Positions 1-4,850 of a stretch of 6,242 nt of DNA are shown here, piece by piece. Positions within the stretch are counted from its first letter, which is position 1. Every line of letters begins with the position of its first letter. Made by a program: the position numbers and the translations under genes. The notes under the pieces are model-generated. The model ran no database searches. It saw nothing but the letters and a program-made list of their open reading frames with translations, and was not told the origin of the DNA. This DNA comes from Cyclobacteriaceae bacterium (lineage in GTDB: Bacteria; Bacteroidota; Bacteroidia; Cytophagales; Cyclobacteriaceae): contig JAIENH010000500.1 of the NCBI GenBank assembly GCA_019751475.1, positions 1 through 6,242 on the forward strand. The letters run 5' to 3'.

Positions 1-195
1 CGAATAGAAGATCTCATGGCGGTATTACCCGAAAAGCAACGGCAGGTCATGCACCTGCGCGACATTGAGGGATACAGCTACCAGGAGATCGTAGAAATTT
101 TAGAAATTGATATGAGTCAGGTGAAGGTGAATTTGTTTCGGGCGCGCAATACCGTGCGTGAGAAACTCCAAAAAATTAATGCGTATGGACTCTAA
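1..195 (+). CDS. ECF-type RNA polymerase sigma factor, C-terminal part (5' end outside window)
   Basis: Reading from base 1 gives 64 codons and a TAA stop. The peptide carries a sigma-70 region 4 helix-turn-helix: LPEKQRQVMHLRDIEGYSYQ, then EIVEILEIDMSQVKVNLFRA and a basic end (RNTVREKL). The pattern LPEKQR, an acidic/Gly-Tyr turn, EIVEIL and a recognition helix with VKVNLFRAR is typical of ECF sigma factors, where region 4.2 binds the -35 promoter element. The N-terminal region 2 is outside the window, so the subgroup cannot be named. The stop lies 11 bp inside the next gene when that is started at 185, which suggests translational coupling and a sigma/anti-sigma pair. The promoter is not visible. 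Confidence 0.9.
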   Translation, partial: RIEDLMAVLPEKQRQVMHLRDIEGYSYQEIVEILEIDMSQVKVNLFRARNTVREKLQKINAYGL

Positions 196-700
196 ACAGG
201 TAGAAGAGTTGCTCGAAAAATACTGGCGATGTGAGACTTCGCTGGAAGAGGAGCAACAATTGAAAAATTTCTTTCAACACGGACAGGCTGATGAGTCACT
301 CCGTGAGACTGCGGCTTTGTTTCAATACTTCGCAGCAGAAAAAAATAGGACGTTACAAGAAAATTTTGAACAAGGTGTAACAAAGCAGTTGCGTCAGCGT
401 CAAGGAGGAAAGATCATCCACATGGTGAGTTTCAGAAATGTAGCGCGGATAGCAGCAGGCCTTGTGGTGGTGGTGATGGCTACTTACTTCGTGCGGCAAG
501 AGATCCGGAAATCATACCCGCAGGAACTACAGGATACCTATACCGATCCGCAGATGGCTTTTGAAGAAACCAAGAAATCGTTGATGCTGATTTCAAACAG
601 TTTTGGAAAAGCCAAGCGCGAAGCAGGAAAGATGAAAGTGTTTAATGAAGCAGAACGGAAAATTCAGACCAAGTCAGAGACAGAAAAAGCAGCGATCTAA
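185..700 (+). CDS. Single-pass membrane protein, probable anti-sigma / regulatory partner of the ECF factor
   Basis: This is a 171-residue protein if started at ATG 185 (MDSKQVEELL...). An in-frame ATG at 179 (two residues longer) and a GTG at 158 are possible alternatives. The 185 start gives a Bacteroidota-like N-terminus and an 11-bp overlap with the sigma factor. Residues 1-80 are a charged, helical, cytoplasmic-looking segment (LLEKYWRCETSLEEEQQLKN). One membrane helix sits at about 84-103 (VARIAAGLVVVVMATYFV), followed by about 68 mostly charged residues outside the membrane. I see no zinc-binding HxxxCxxC anti-sigma motif. The role is inferred from the position just after an ECF sigma gene and from the topology. 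The start of the N-terminal domain (short helix, EKYW, 'T..EE..L..FF') resembles segments found in Bacteroidota FecR-like and anti-sigma proteins, but no FecR domain follows. No clear Shine-Dalgarno is present. Confidence 0.7.
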   Translation: MDSKQVEELLEKYWRCETSLEEEQQLKNFFQHGQADESLRETAALFQYFAAEKNRTLQENFEQGVTKQLRQRQGGKIIHMVSFRNVARIAAGLVVVVMATYFVRQEIRKSYPQELQDTYTDPQMAFEETKKSLMLISNSFGKAKREAGKMKVFNEAERKIQTKSETEKAAI

Positions 701-727
701 AAAAGAATTAAAAAATTTTAATCACAA

Positions 728-1282
728 ATGAATATGAAAAAGTTAATGTTGGCCGGTGTACTGGTGATGATGTCAGGGATGGTGTGGGCCCAGGGCGATG
801 CGATCTCGAAGTTTTTCAACAAATACCAGGATGATGAGACCTTCACCCAGGTGACGGTGAGTGGCAAGATGTTTAACCTCTTTACAAATATGGAGGTGAA
901 AAATCAGGAAGACCAGGAAGTGCTTAACGCCATCAGCAAACTGAAAGGTTTGCGCGTGTTGGCCAAAGAAGAAGCCCGCAACTCGCGTGAGCTTTACAAA
1001 GAAGCTCTTGGATTGGTGCCAAAAGAATATGAAGAATTGATGTCCGTGCGCGACAAAGACAAAGACATGAAGTTCTTCATAAAAGAAGTGAAGGCCGGCA
1101 CCATCAGCGAGTTGGTGATGGTGGCTGGAGGTAATGAAGATTTTATGGTGCTTAGCCTCTTCGGTGAGATCGACCTGAAGCAGATCGGAAAGATCGGCAG
1201 CAAGATGGACATCGATGGTCTTGACCAACTCAAGAAGATGGACAAAGGTGACAAGGGCAAGAAAAATGAGGACGAGGACTAA
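728..1282 (+). CDS. Small exported DUF4252-like protein (first copy)
   Basis: This 184-residue protein starts at ATG 728; ATG 734, two codons later, is equally possible. A signal peptide (MKKLMLAGVLVMMSGMVWAQ) has a likely cleavage after the AQ near residue 22, the usual Bacteroidota form. The mature part begins DAISKFFNKYQDDETFTQVTVSGKM, continues with a helix-strand region (AISKLKGLRVLAKEEA), and has a C-terminal strand (DFMVLSLFGEIDLKQIGKI). The pattern 'F..KY....FT.V.vs.kMf', a 'l.gl.vl' strand and a late 'G.iDl..i..l' fits my memory of DUF4252 proteins, which are secreted or lipoprotein-like Bacteroidota proteins of unknown function, often beside ECF sigma genes. No lipobox cysteine is seen. 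The tail is lysine/acid rich (KGDKGKKNEDED). The gene follows the membrane protein by 27 bp and ends at a strong terminator, so it is probably the last gene of the sigma operon. Confidence 0.8.
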   Translation: MNMKKLMLAGVLVMMSGMVWAQGDAISKFFNKYQDDETFTQVTVSGKMFNLFTNMEVKNQEDQEVLNAISKLKGLRVLAKEEARNSRELYKEALGLVPKEYEELMSVRDKDKDMKFFIKEVKAGTISELVMVAGGNEDFMVLSLFGEIDLKQIGKIGSKMDIDGLDQLKKMDKGDKGKKNEDED

Positions 1283-1294
1283 GCAGTCATAGAA

Positions 1295-1329
1295 AGCTGC
1301 CCTGCTACAAGCGGGGCAGCTATTTTTTT
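1295..1329 (+). terminator. Rho-independent terminator
   Basis: A 12-bp stem (AGCTGCCCTGCT at 1295-1306 pairing with AGCGGGGCAGCT at 1310-1321, one T-G wobble) has a 3-nt loop (ACA) and is followed by A and seven T's (1323-1329). It lies 13 bp after the stop of the first DUF4252-like gene. It should end the sigma operon there and make the next two genes a separate transcription unit. Confidence 0.9.
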
Positions 1330-1437
1330 ATAACCCAATTCCCACGTAGTATGAAATGCCAATCAGCAAGGCTCATCACAGAGTTTATAATTAAGCCTGG
1401 GCATTCCATGTGACCATTAAAAAGTAAATATTAGCAC

Positions 1438-1932
1438 ATGAAAAAAGCAACACTTCTCTCTCTGATAGTTCTGGCGGGTGCGCTGACGTTATCAGCACAA
1501 AGCAAAAGTTTTCAGGCGCTTCGCGATCATTTTGCAGATCGCGAAAATGTTCACGCCTTTAGCCTGAGTGGCTTTTTGTGCCGCACGGCTCTTCGCATTG
1601 CGTTGTCTGATGATCCTTCTCTGCGCGCGATGGCCCGCGACATCAATCACGTGCGATTCATAGTGATACCTAAAGATGAATTTGCCAAGCAGAAACTGTC
1701 CGTGAATGGGTTTAAGGGATACCTGGCAAAAGATAAGTTTGAAGTCATGGCTACTGTGCGCGACAAAGGTGAAGTAGTTTCATTTTTTCATCGCCTGGAT
1801 GACAACAAGAAAGACCGATACTTCGTATTAGTGGAAGAGTCAAGAGAAGTGGTGGCTATTGAGTTGAAGGGATACATTGACCCGTCCATCTTCAAGAATG
1901 GAAACAATCGCCTCATCACACTCGACCGGTAA
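1438..1932 (+). CDS. Small exported DUF4252-like protein (second copy)
   Basis: This 164-residue protein starts at ATG 1438 with a clear signal peptide (MKKATLLSLIVLAGALTLSA, then Q), cut near residue 20-21. The mature part (SKSFQALRDHFADRENVHAF) has the same plan as its neighbours: helix, strand ('VHAFSLSGFLCRTALRIAL'), a 'DINHVRFIVIP' strand in the middle, and a final 'VVAIELKGYIDPSIF' strand. It lacks the long charged tail of the first and third copies and contains one cysteine (SGFLCRTAL). Its function is unknown; assignment to the DUF4252 type is by overall layout and neighbours, not strong motif identity. It is 23 bp upstream of the third copy and downstream of the terminator, so it probably starts a new transcript. 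I found no convincing TAnnTTTG box in the AT-rich leader; an ECF-dependent promoter there is possible. Confidence 0.75.
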   Translation: MKKATLLSLIVLAGALTLSAQSKSFQALRDHFADRENVHAFSLSGFLCRTALRIALSDDPSLRAMARDINHVRFIVIPKDEFAKQKLSVNGFKGYLAKDKFEVMATVRDKGEVVSFFHRLDDNKKDRYFVLVEESREVVAIELKGYIDPSIFKNGNNRLITLDR

Positions 1933-1955
1933 CTAAATTCAAATCCACCCAATTT

Positions 1956-2510
1956 ATGAAACGTGTCGCGCTGCTGGCAGTCTTGCTTTCTTGCTTTATG
2001 CAATTGAAAGCTCAATCAAAGACCACGATGGCTTTGCAGTCGAGATTTGAGGGGTCGCTGTCGCTTTACTTCTACAAGAACACCTTGCGCATGCTCAACC
2101 AAAGCGACAACAAGGAATTTGATGCGATGATCAAAGACATCGAGAAGCTTAAGTTTCTGATGATTAACAAGACCCCGGAGAAATTTTCGGGCAATGAGTA
2201 CAAAAAACTTCTTGCTGAATATCGCCAGGAATCGTATGAACCGATCATGACCAGCCGCTACCAGGGCCGCAACCTGGATGTATACCTGAATGATAAGAAA
2301 GGATCTTCGCCCGGCACGGTAGTGTTGGTAAATGATTCCACCAGCTTGTTTGTCTTAGATATGATCGGCACAATAGACGTAAGTAAAGCGGGGAGCCTCT
2401 TCTCCATGATTGACGGCAGTACCGACATCGGCCAAAAGATCAAAGACTTTGCTGATGGCAAGAAGAAAAAGAAAAAAGAGGAAGGCGAAGACGATCCTGA
2501 CCATAATTAA
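1956..2510 (+). CDS. Small exported DUF4252-like protein (third copy)
   Basis: This 184-residue protein starts at ATG 1956. The signal peptide MKRVALLAVLLSCFMQLKAQ ends in the Bacteroidota AQ pattern. A cysteine at residue 13 lies inside the hydrophobic core and does not form a clear lipobox with the +1 position expected. The mature part carries 'SKTTMALQSRFEGSLSLYFY', a helix with 'DAMIKDIEKLKFLMIN', and the late 'TSLFVLDMIGTIDVSKAGSL' strand that lines up with 'FMVLSLFGEIDLKQIGKI' of the first copy. It ends in a striking charged tail: six lysines (KKKKKK) followed by acidic residues and PDHN. It is 23 bp after the second copy and only 6 bp before the ABC ATPase start, so it is probably co-transcribed with the exporter genes. 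Its role is unknown. Confidence 0.78.
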   Translation: MKRVALLAVLLSCFMQLKAQSKTTMALQSRFEGSLSLYFYKNTLRMLNQSDNKEFDAMIKDIEKLKFLMINKTPEKFSGNEYKKLLAEYRQESYEPIMTSRYQGRNLDVYLNDKKGSSPGTVVLVNDSTSLFVLDMIGTIDVSKAGSLFSMIDGSTDIGQKIKDFADGKKKKKKEEGEDDPDHN

Positions 2511-2516
2511 TACACG

Positions 2517-3014
2517 TTGGAAACAGTACTGTCCATCCAGAAGCTGACCAAAAATTTCGGGAAGCTCTGTGCCGTCAACAACATTGACCTTGAAGTGAAA
2601 CGCGGCCAGGTGTTTGGTATGCTCGGCCCCAATGGCAGCGGCAAAACCACTACGCTCGGTATGCTCATGGGTGTGGTGAATCCAACATCAGGCAGCTTTT
2701 CGTGGTTTGGCCAATTACCCACGCACTTGATGCGAAAGAAAATCGGGGCGGTGTTGGAGCACCCAATCTTTTATCCTTATCTCAGCGGACAGAAAAACCT
2801 GGAGCTGATGGCGATGATCAAAGAGGCGCCTGTTACAAACATTCCCAAAGTATTGGAACTAGTAGAGCTCTCCGGGCGGAAGGACGACAAGTATAAAACG
2901 TATTCGCTTGGCATGAAGCAACGGTTGGCCATTGCGTCTGCTTTGCTTAACGATCCTATCGTTTTAATGTCTGTATCTGGGGGAAAATCCCTCGCCTTTA
3001 GGCGAAGACTTTAG
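2517..3014 (+). pseudogene. ABC transporter ATP-binding protein, N-terminal fragment (gene split by insertion)
   Basis: The first 150 codons are a good BcrA/CcmA-type ATPase of an ABC-2 exporter. They carry Walker A GPNGSGKTT (residues 37-45), an E in place of the Q-loop glutamine followed by HPIFYPYLSGQKNL (81-94, usual in BcrA-like proteins), and the signature YSLGMKQRLAIASALL (129-144). The start is the TTG at 2517: the TAA of the upstream gene (2508-2510) is in the same frame and no ATG or GTG is near. After residue 150 (LNDPIVL) the reading frame enters the insert and ends at TAG 3012-3014 after 15 unrelated residues. This fragment lacks Walker B, the D-loop and the switch His, so it cannot act as an ATPase. 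It pairs with the fragment at 3149-3613; together they would give 304 residues, a normal length. Confidence 0.9.
2992..3005. repeat. Hairpin 1 of the insert
   Basis: The stem is TCGCC / GGCGA with TTTA between (TCGCCTTTAGGCGA). It sits about 25 bases from the left end of the insert. A smaller GGGA/TCCC stem (2981-2991) lies just before it. Confidence 0.75.
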
Positions 3015-3019
3015 TTTAA

Positions 3020-3027
3020 TAATTTTG
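3020..3027 (+). promoter_or_regulatory. TAATTTTG, possible Bacteroidota -7 promoter box inside the insert
   Basis: It matches TAnnTTTG exactly and lies inside the inserted element, upstream of the ATPase 3' fragment and the permease. No clear -33 TTG is found 19-21 bp upstream, so activity is uncertain. Confidence 0.35.
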
Positions 3028-3098
3028 TATGAAGCGAACACTAGATGACTCAGCGATTTTCTCCCGAATGATTTCCGAGTCTATGTGCATTGCTTCAG

Positions 3099-3112
3099 TC
3101 GGCTTTAGCCGA
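3099..3112. repeat. Hairpin 2 of the insert
   Basis: The stem is TCGGC / GCCGA around TTTA (TCGGCTTTAGCCGA). It shares the GGCTTTAGCC core with hairpins 1 and 3 and stands 8 bases before hairpin 3. Confidence 0.75.
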
Positions 3113-3120
3113 TACTAAAC

Positions 3121-3141
3121 CCTTCGGCTTTTAGCCGAAGG
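3121..3141. repeat. Hairpin 3 of the insert (right end)
   Basis: A perfect 9-bp stem (CCTTCGGCT / AGCCGAAGG) encloses a TTT loop, 7 bases from the right end of the insert. No T-run follows, so it is unlikely to be a terminator. Confidence 0.8.
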
Positions 3142-3148
3142 TAGTTCA

Positions 3149-3613
3149 GTTCTGGATGAACCGACCAACGGCCTTGATCCGATGGGTATCGCGGAGATTC
3201 GTGAGATCATCAAGCGTATTGCGAATGATGGCAAGACCATTATTCTTGCCAGTCACTTGCTGGATGAAGTGCAGAAAGTATGCACACACTTCTCCATTCT
3301 TCGCAAAGGCCACCTCGTGCACACCGGTCCGGTAGATGAAGTAGGGCGGGGTGAAGAGACGGTGGAGGTTGTAGCCTTTCACGATGACCTGCCGTTGATA
3401 TTGAGTTCTTTTGCCGGTGCTCAGTCAGTGAAGAAAGACAACGGGCACTATGTAGTGAAGATGAGAGATGGCTTCCATAGCCTGGAGTTGAACCGTTACT
3501 TATTTGAGAAAGGCATTGTAGCCACCCACCTGGTGACGCAAAAGAAAAGTCTGGAGAAACAGTTTTTGGAAATTTTAGCCGAAGCCGATCATGCTGCACT
3601 TGTTAAAAATTGA
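3149..3613 (+). pseudogene. ABC transporter ATP-binding protein, C-terminal fragment (gene split by insertion)
   Basis: From GTT 3149 the frame resumes with VLDEPTNGLDP, which holds Walker B, the catalytic Glu and the D-loop. The switch region (TIILASHLLDEVQKVC) follows with its His, then about 95 residues of the C-terminal region normally seen in BcrA-like ATPases (ILRKGHLVHTGPVDEV and onward). It lacks Walker A and the signature. The upstream fragment is in frame with base 2517 and this one is not (offset of 182 bases), so a single peptide is impossible without removing the insert. An internal ATG at 3182 (MGIAEIREIIKRIAND) could start a truncated product, but without the LDEP motif. The last 23 bp overlap the start of the permease gene, a normal operon coupling that survived the insertion. 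Confidence 0.9.
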
Positions 3614-4394
3614 CCTGAAGAAACTCGTTGACTACCGCACGTTTTGGATCATCTGCGGACTGTACTTCTTCACCTTGGTGACAGGGGCTGCCAGCGGCAT
3701 GGAGTTTTTAAAGTGGCTGGCGCGCACCATCGAGGGGTTCGGTCAGAGTATTAATATCAATCGTATTCCGTTGTATCATTTTCCTGACGTGTGGCAAAAC
3801 CTGGCGTGGGCCTCGGGATTACTGAAAATCGGTATTGCCATCATGGTGGTCATCTCCATCACCAATGAATTTACCTACCGCACCATCCGTCAAAATATTA
3901 TTGATGGTCTTAGCCGCGAGCAATTTCTGATTTCAAAAATGCTTACCAACCTGGTGTTGGCGGGTTTGAGCATGGTGCTGGTTTTTGTCATCGCCTCCAT
4001 CACGGGCATGATTTATTCTCCCCAGTTCGATTATCCGTACGGGTTTACGGGCATCGGTTTTTATCCGGCCTACTTTCTTGAAGTATTTGCGTTTCTCTCG
4101 TTTGCCCTCATGCTGGGCATTTTAATTCAGCGCTCCGGACTGACGATCATTTTGTTGTTGAATTCATACTTGATCGAACTCATTATCAAGGAAAATATTG
4201 ACAACTTCCTTCCACGAATCATACCCTACTTTCCGCTGGAATCAATTATGAATTTGGTGCCGATGCCGTTTGCGCGTTATGCCTTTCAAGAGATACGCGA
4301 CTACGTAACGATTGGCTCCATCGCCATTGCTACCGTCTGGACGTTCTTATTCAATTACTTCTCCTATTTCAAGCTGAAGAAATCAGATATTTGA
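3591..4394 (+). CDS. ABC-2 type transporter permease
   Basis: This 267-residue inner-membrane protein is the natural partner of the split ATPase. The start at ATG 3591 overlaps the ATPase 3' end by 23 bp, typical coupling. I see about six membrane helices: 17-34, 71-91, 116-141, 160-178, 182-199 and 240-260. Between helices 2 and 3 is the family hallmark 'NEFTYRTIRQNIIDGLSREQ' (92-111), comparable to the E..Y.T.R....G.SR..f...K segment of BcrB/ABC-2 permeases, which forms the coupling helix to the ATPase. Substrate is unknown; such pairs export antibiotics, lipids or other hydrophobic molecules. With the ATPase broken, the permease probably has no working motor unless another ATPase substitutes. 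No terminator hairpin is evident after it. Confidence 0.88.
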   Translation: MLHLLKIDLKKLVDYRTFWIICGLYFFTLVTGAASGMEFLKWLARTIEGFGQSININRIPLYHFPDVWQNLAWASGLLKIGIAIMVVISITNEFTYRTIRQNIIDGLSREQFLISKMLTNLVLAGLSMVLVFVIASITGMIYSPQFDYPYGFTGIGFYPAYFLEVFAFLSFALMLGILIQRSGLTIILLLNSYLIELIIKENIDNFLPRIIPYFPLESIMNLVPMPFARYAFQEIRDYVTIGSIAIATVWTFLFNYFSYFKLKKSDI

Positions 4395-4450
4395 TATTGA
4401 GGCGGTCGCATCTGAATTGTCATAAGTTCTATTGCGTCATAATACTCAAA

Positions 4451-4510
4451 CACATAGGCACATAGTTCACATAGACGTTTTGCAAAAAGCTATGTTTCTC
4501 CTCCTATGTG
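4451..4510. repeat. CACATAG / CTATGTG palindromic intergenic repeat
   Basis: Three CACATAG units (4451-4457, 4459-4465, 4468-4474) are followed by the perfect palindrome TTTTGCAAAA (4478-4487) and then the inverted units CTATGT (4490-4495) and CCTATGTG (4503-4510). Outer arm CACATAGG (4451-4458) pairs with CCTATGTG, and inner ACATAG (4469-4474) with CTATGT, so the whole 60 bp can fold as a long, bulged hairpin or cruciform. I have a memory of similar CATAG/CTATG repeats between genes in Bacteroidota, but cannot confirm it here. It fills the middle of the 198-bp gap between the permease and the SemiSWEET gene; the rest of that gap holds only the promoter near 4580. Confidence 0.7.
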
Positions 4511-4579
4511 GTTCAAAATAAAGATGCGTTTGTCCTGGTTGAGGGGGCAGGCACATCCTGCGATTTGGTTCTAACTCCC

Positions 4580-4587
4580 TACCTTTG
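4580..4587 (+). promoter_or_regulatory. -7 box (TACCTTTG) of the SemiSWEET gene
   Basis: It matches the Bacteroidota consensus TAnnTTTG exactly and ends 5 bp before the ATG at 4593. The transcript would start at or next to the start codon. No convincing -33 TTG is seen at the normal distance. An AAGGA (4588-4592) touches the ATG, too close to work as a Shine-Dalgarno site. Confidence 0.6.
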
Positions 4588-4592
4588 AAGGA

Positions 4593-4850
4593 ATGGAACC
4601 AACCAAAATCCTGGGGCTGCTGGCCGGCACACTCACCACCATCGCATTTATACCACAAGTAATTAAGACGTATCAAAGCAGGTCGGCCAAAGACCTTTCT
4701 CTCGTCATGTTTCTGATCTTCTTTACAGGCACCGGGCTTTGGCTCACGTATGGTTTGTTGAGGAACGATGTGCCGGTTATTGCCGCCAATAGTGTCACCA
4801 TGGTGCTGGCTGCACTTATGTTGGTGTTAAAATTCCGTTACCGGGATTAG
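4593..4850 (+). CDS. SemiSWEET family sugar transporter (PQ-loop protein)
   Basis: This 85-residue protein is exactly the size of bacterial SemiSWEETs, which work as dimers of three-helix units that pass sugars across the inner membrane by facilitated diffusion. The sequence shows the PQ motif in helix 1 (TTIAFIPQVIKTYQSRSAKD, PQ at residues 21-22). Helix 2 is followed by TGLWLTYGLLRNDVP, with W50 and Y53 at the positions of the conserved LWxxYG motif. Helix 3 has the conserved Asn (AANSVTMVLA, N66) that lines the substrate pocket. Transmembrane spans are roughly 5-22, 36-55 and 60-80. The arrangement closely follows the remembered Leptospira SemiSWEET (LWFVYG, LANVVTL). The ATG at 4593 is the only sensible start. 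The gene is alone on its strand and ends in a 4-bp overlap of stop codons with the convergent transporter. Confidence 0.93.
   Translation: MEPTKILGLLAGTLTTIAFIPQVIKTYQSRSAKDLSLVMFLIFFTGTGLWLTYGLLRNDVPVIAANSVTMVLAALMLVLKFRYRD

Larger units (their letters stand above)
2967..3148. mobile_element. 182-bp hairpin-rich non-autonomous insert (MITE/REP-like)
   Basis: These bases interrupt the ATPase between ...PIVL (ends TTA 2964-2966) and VLDEP... (starts GTT 3149). Removing exactly 182 bp rejoins the codons to give PIVLVLDEPTNGLDP, the expected Walker B. The boundaries may be off by a base because A is shared. The insert contains no transposase. It carries three hairpins with TTTA- or TTT-like loops: 2992-3005, 3099-3112 and 3121-3141. 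The left one with its flank (AGGCGAAGACTTTAGTTT, 3000-3017) is an imperfect inverted repeat of 3112-3129 (14 of 18 matches). No target duplication longer than a single base is visible, and the left flank is GTTTTA. This layout is typical of IS200/IS605- or RAYT-mobilised elements, which move as single strands and leave no duplication. Family membership is inference. Confidence 0.8.

Noticed and set aside
158..184. Longer start (GTG 158) for the membrane protein
   Set aside because: It would extend into the sigma-factor region 4 coding sequence by 38 bp with no extra family sequence; ATG 185 or 179 is more plausible.
773..1228. Long open frame on the minus strand opposite the first DUF4252-like gene
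   Set aside because: It is a shadow: the plus-strand frame has a signal peptide, a family-like layout and a terminator, while the minus frame is rich in His/Phe from reversed acidic and lysine codons.
1330..1437. Promoter for the second DUF4252-like gene
   Set aside because: Nothing matches TAnnTTTG, and the ECF promoter of this group is not known to me, so no site is marked.
3121..3141. Hairpin 3 as transcription terminator
   Set aside because: The stem is strong but no T-run follows; the next bases are GTAGTTCAG-like with mixed content.
2967..3148. Self-splicing intron in the ATPase gene
   Set aside because: 182 bp is too short for a group I or II intron, and I see no conserved catalytic core; the hairpins are simple and separate.
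2961..3151. Ribosomal bypassing (hop) over the insert, with GTT at 2961 and GTT at 3149 as matching take-off and landing codons
   Set aside because: Such a hop would delete two residues from the Walker B strand (PIVLDE instead of PIVLVLDE), and no stop codon lies next to the take-off codon. A DNA insertion explains the data more simply.
3240..3599. Minus-strand frame opposite the ATPase 3' fragment
   Set aside because: The plus strand encodes clear LDEP and switch-His motifs of an ABC ATPase; the minus frame has no recognisable domain.
4451..4474. CRISPR-like direct repeats (three CACATAG units)
   Set aside because: Units are 7 bp with 1-2 bp gaps, no spacers of regular length, and no cas genes nearby.
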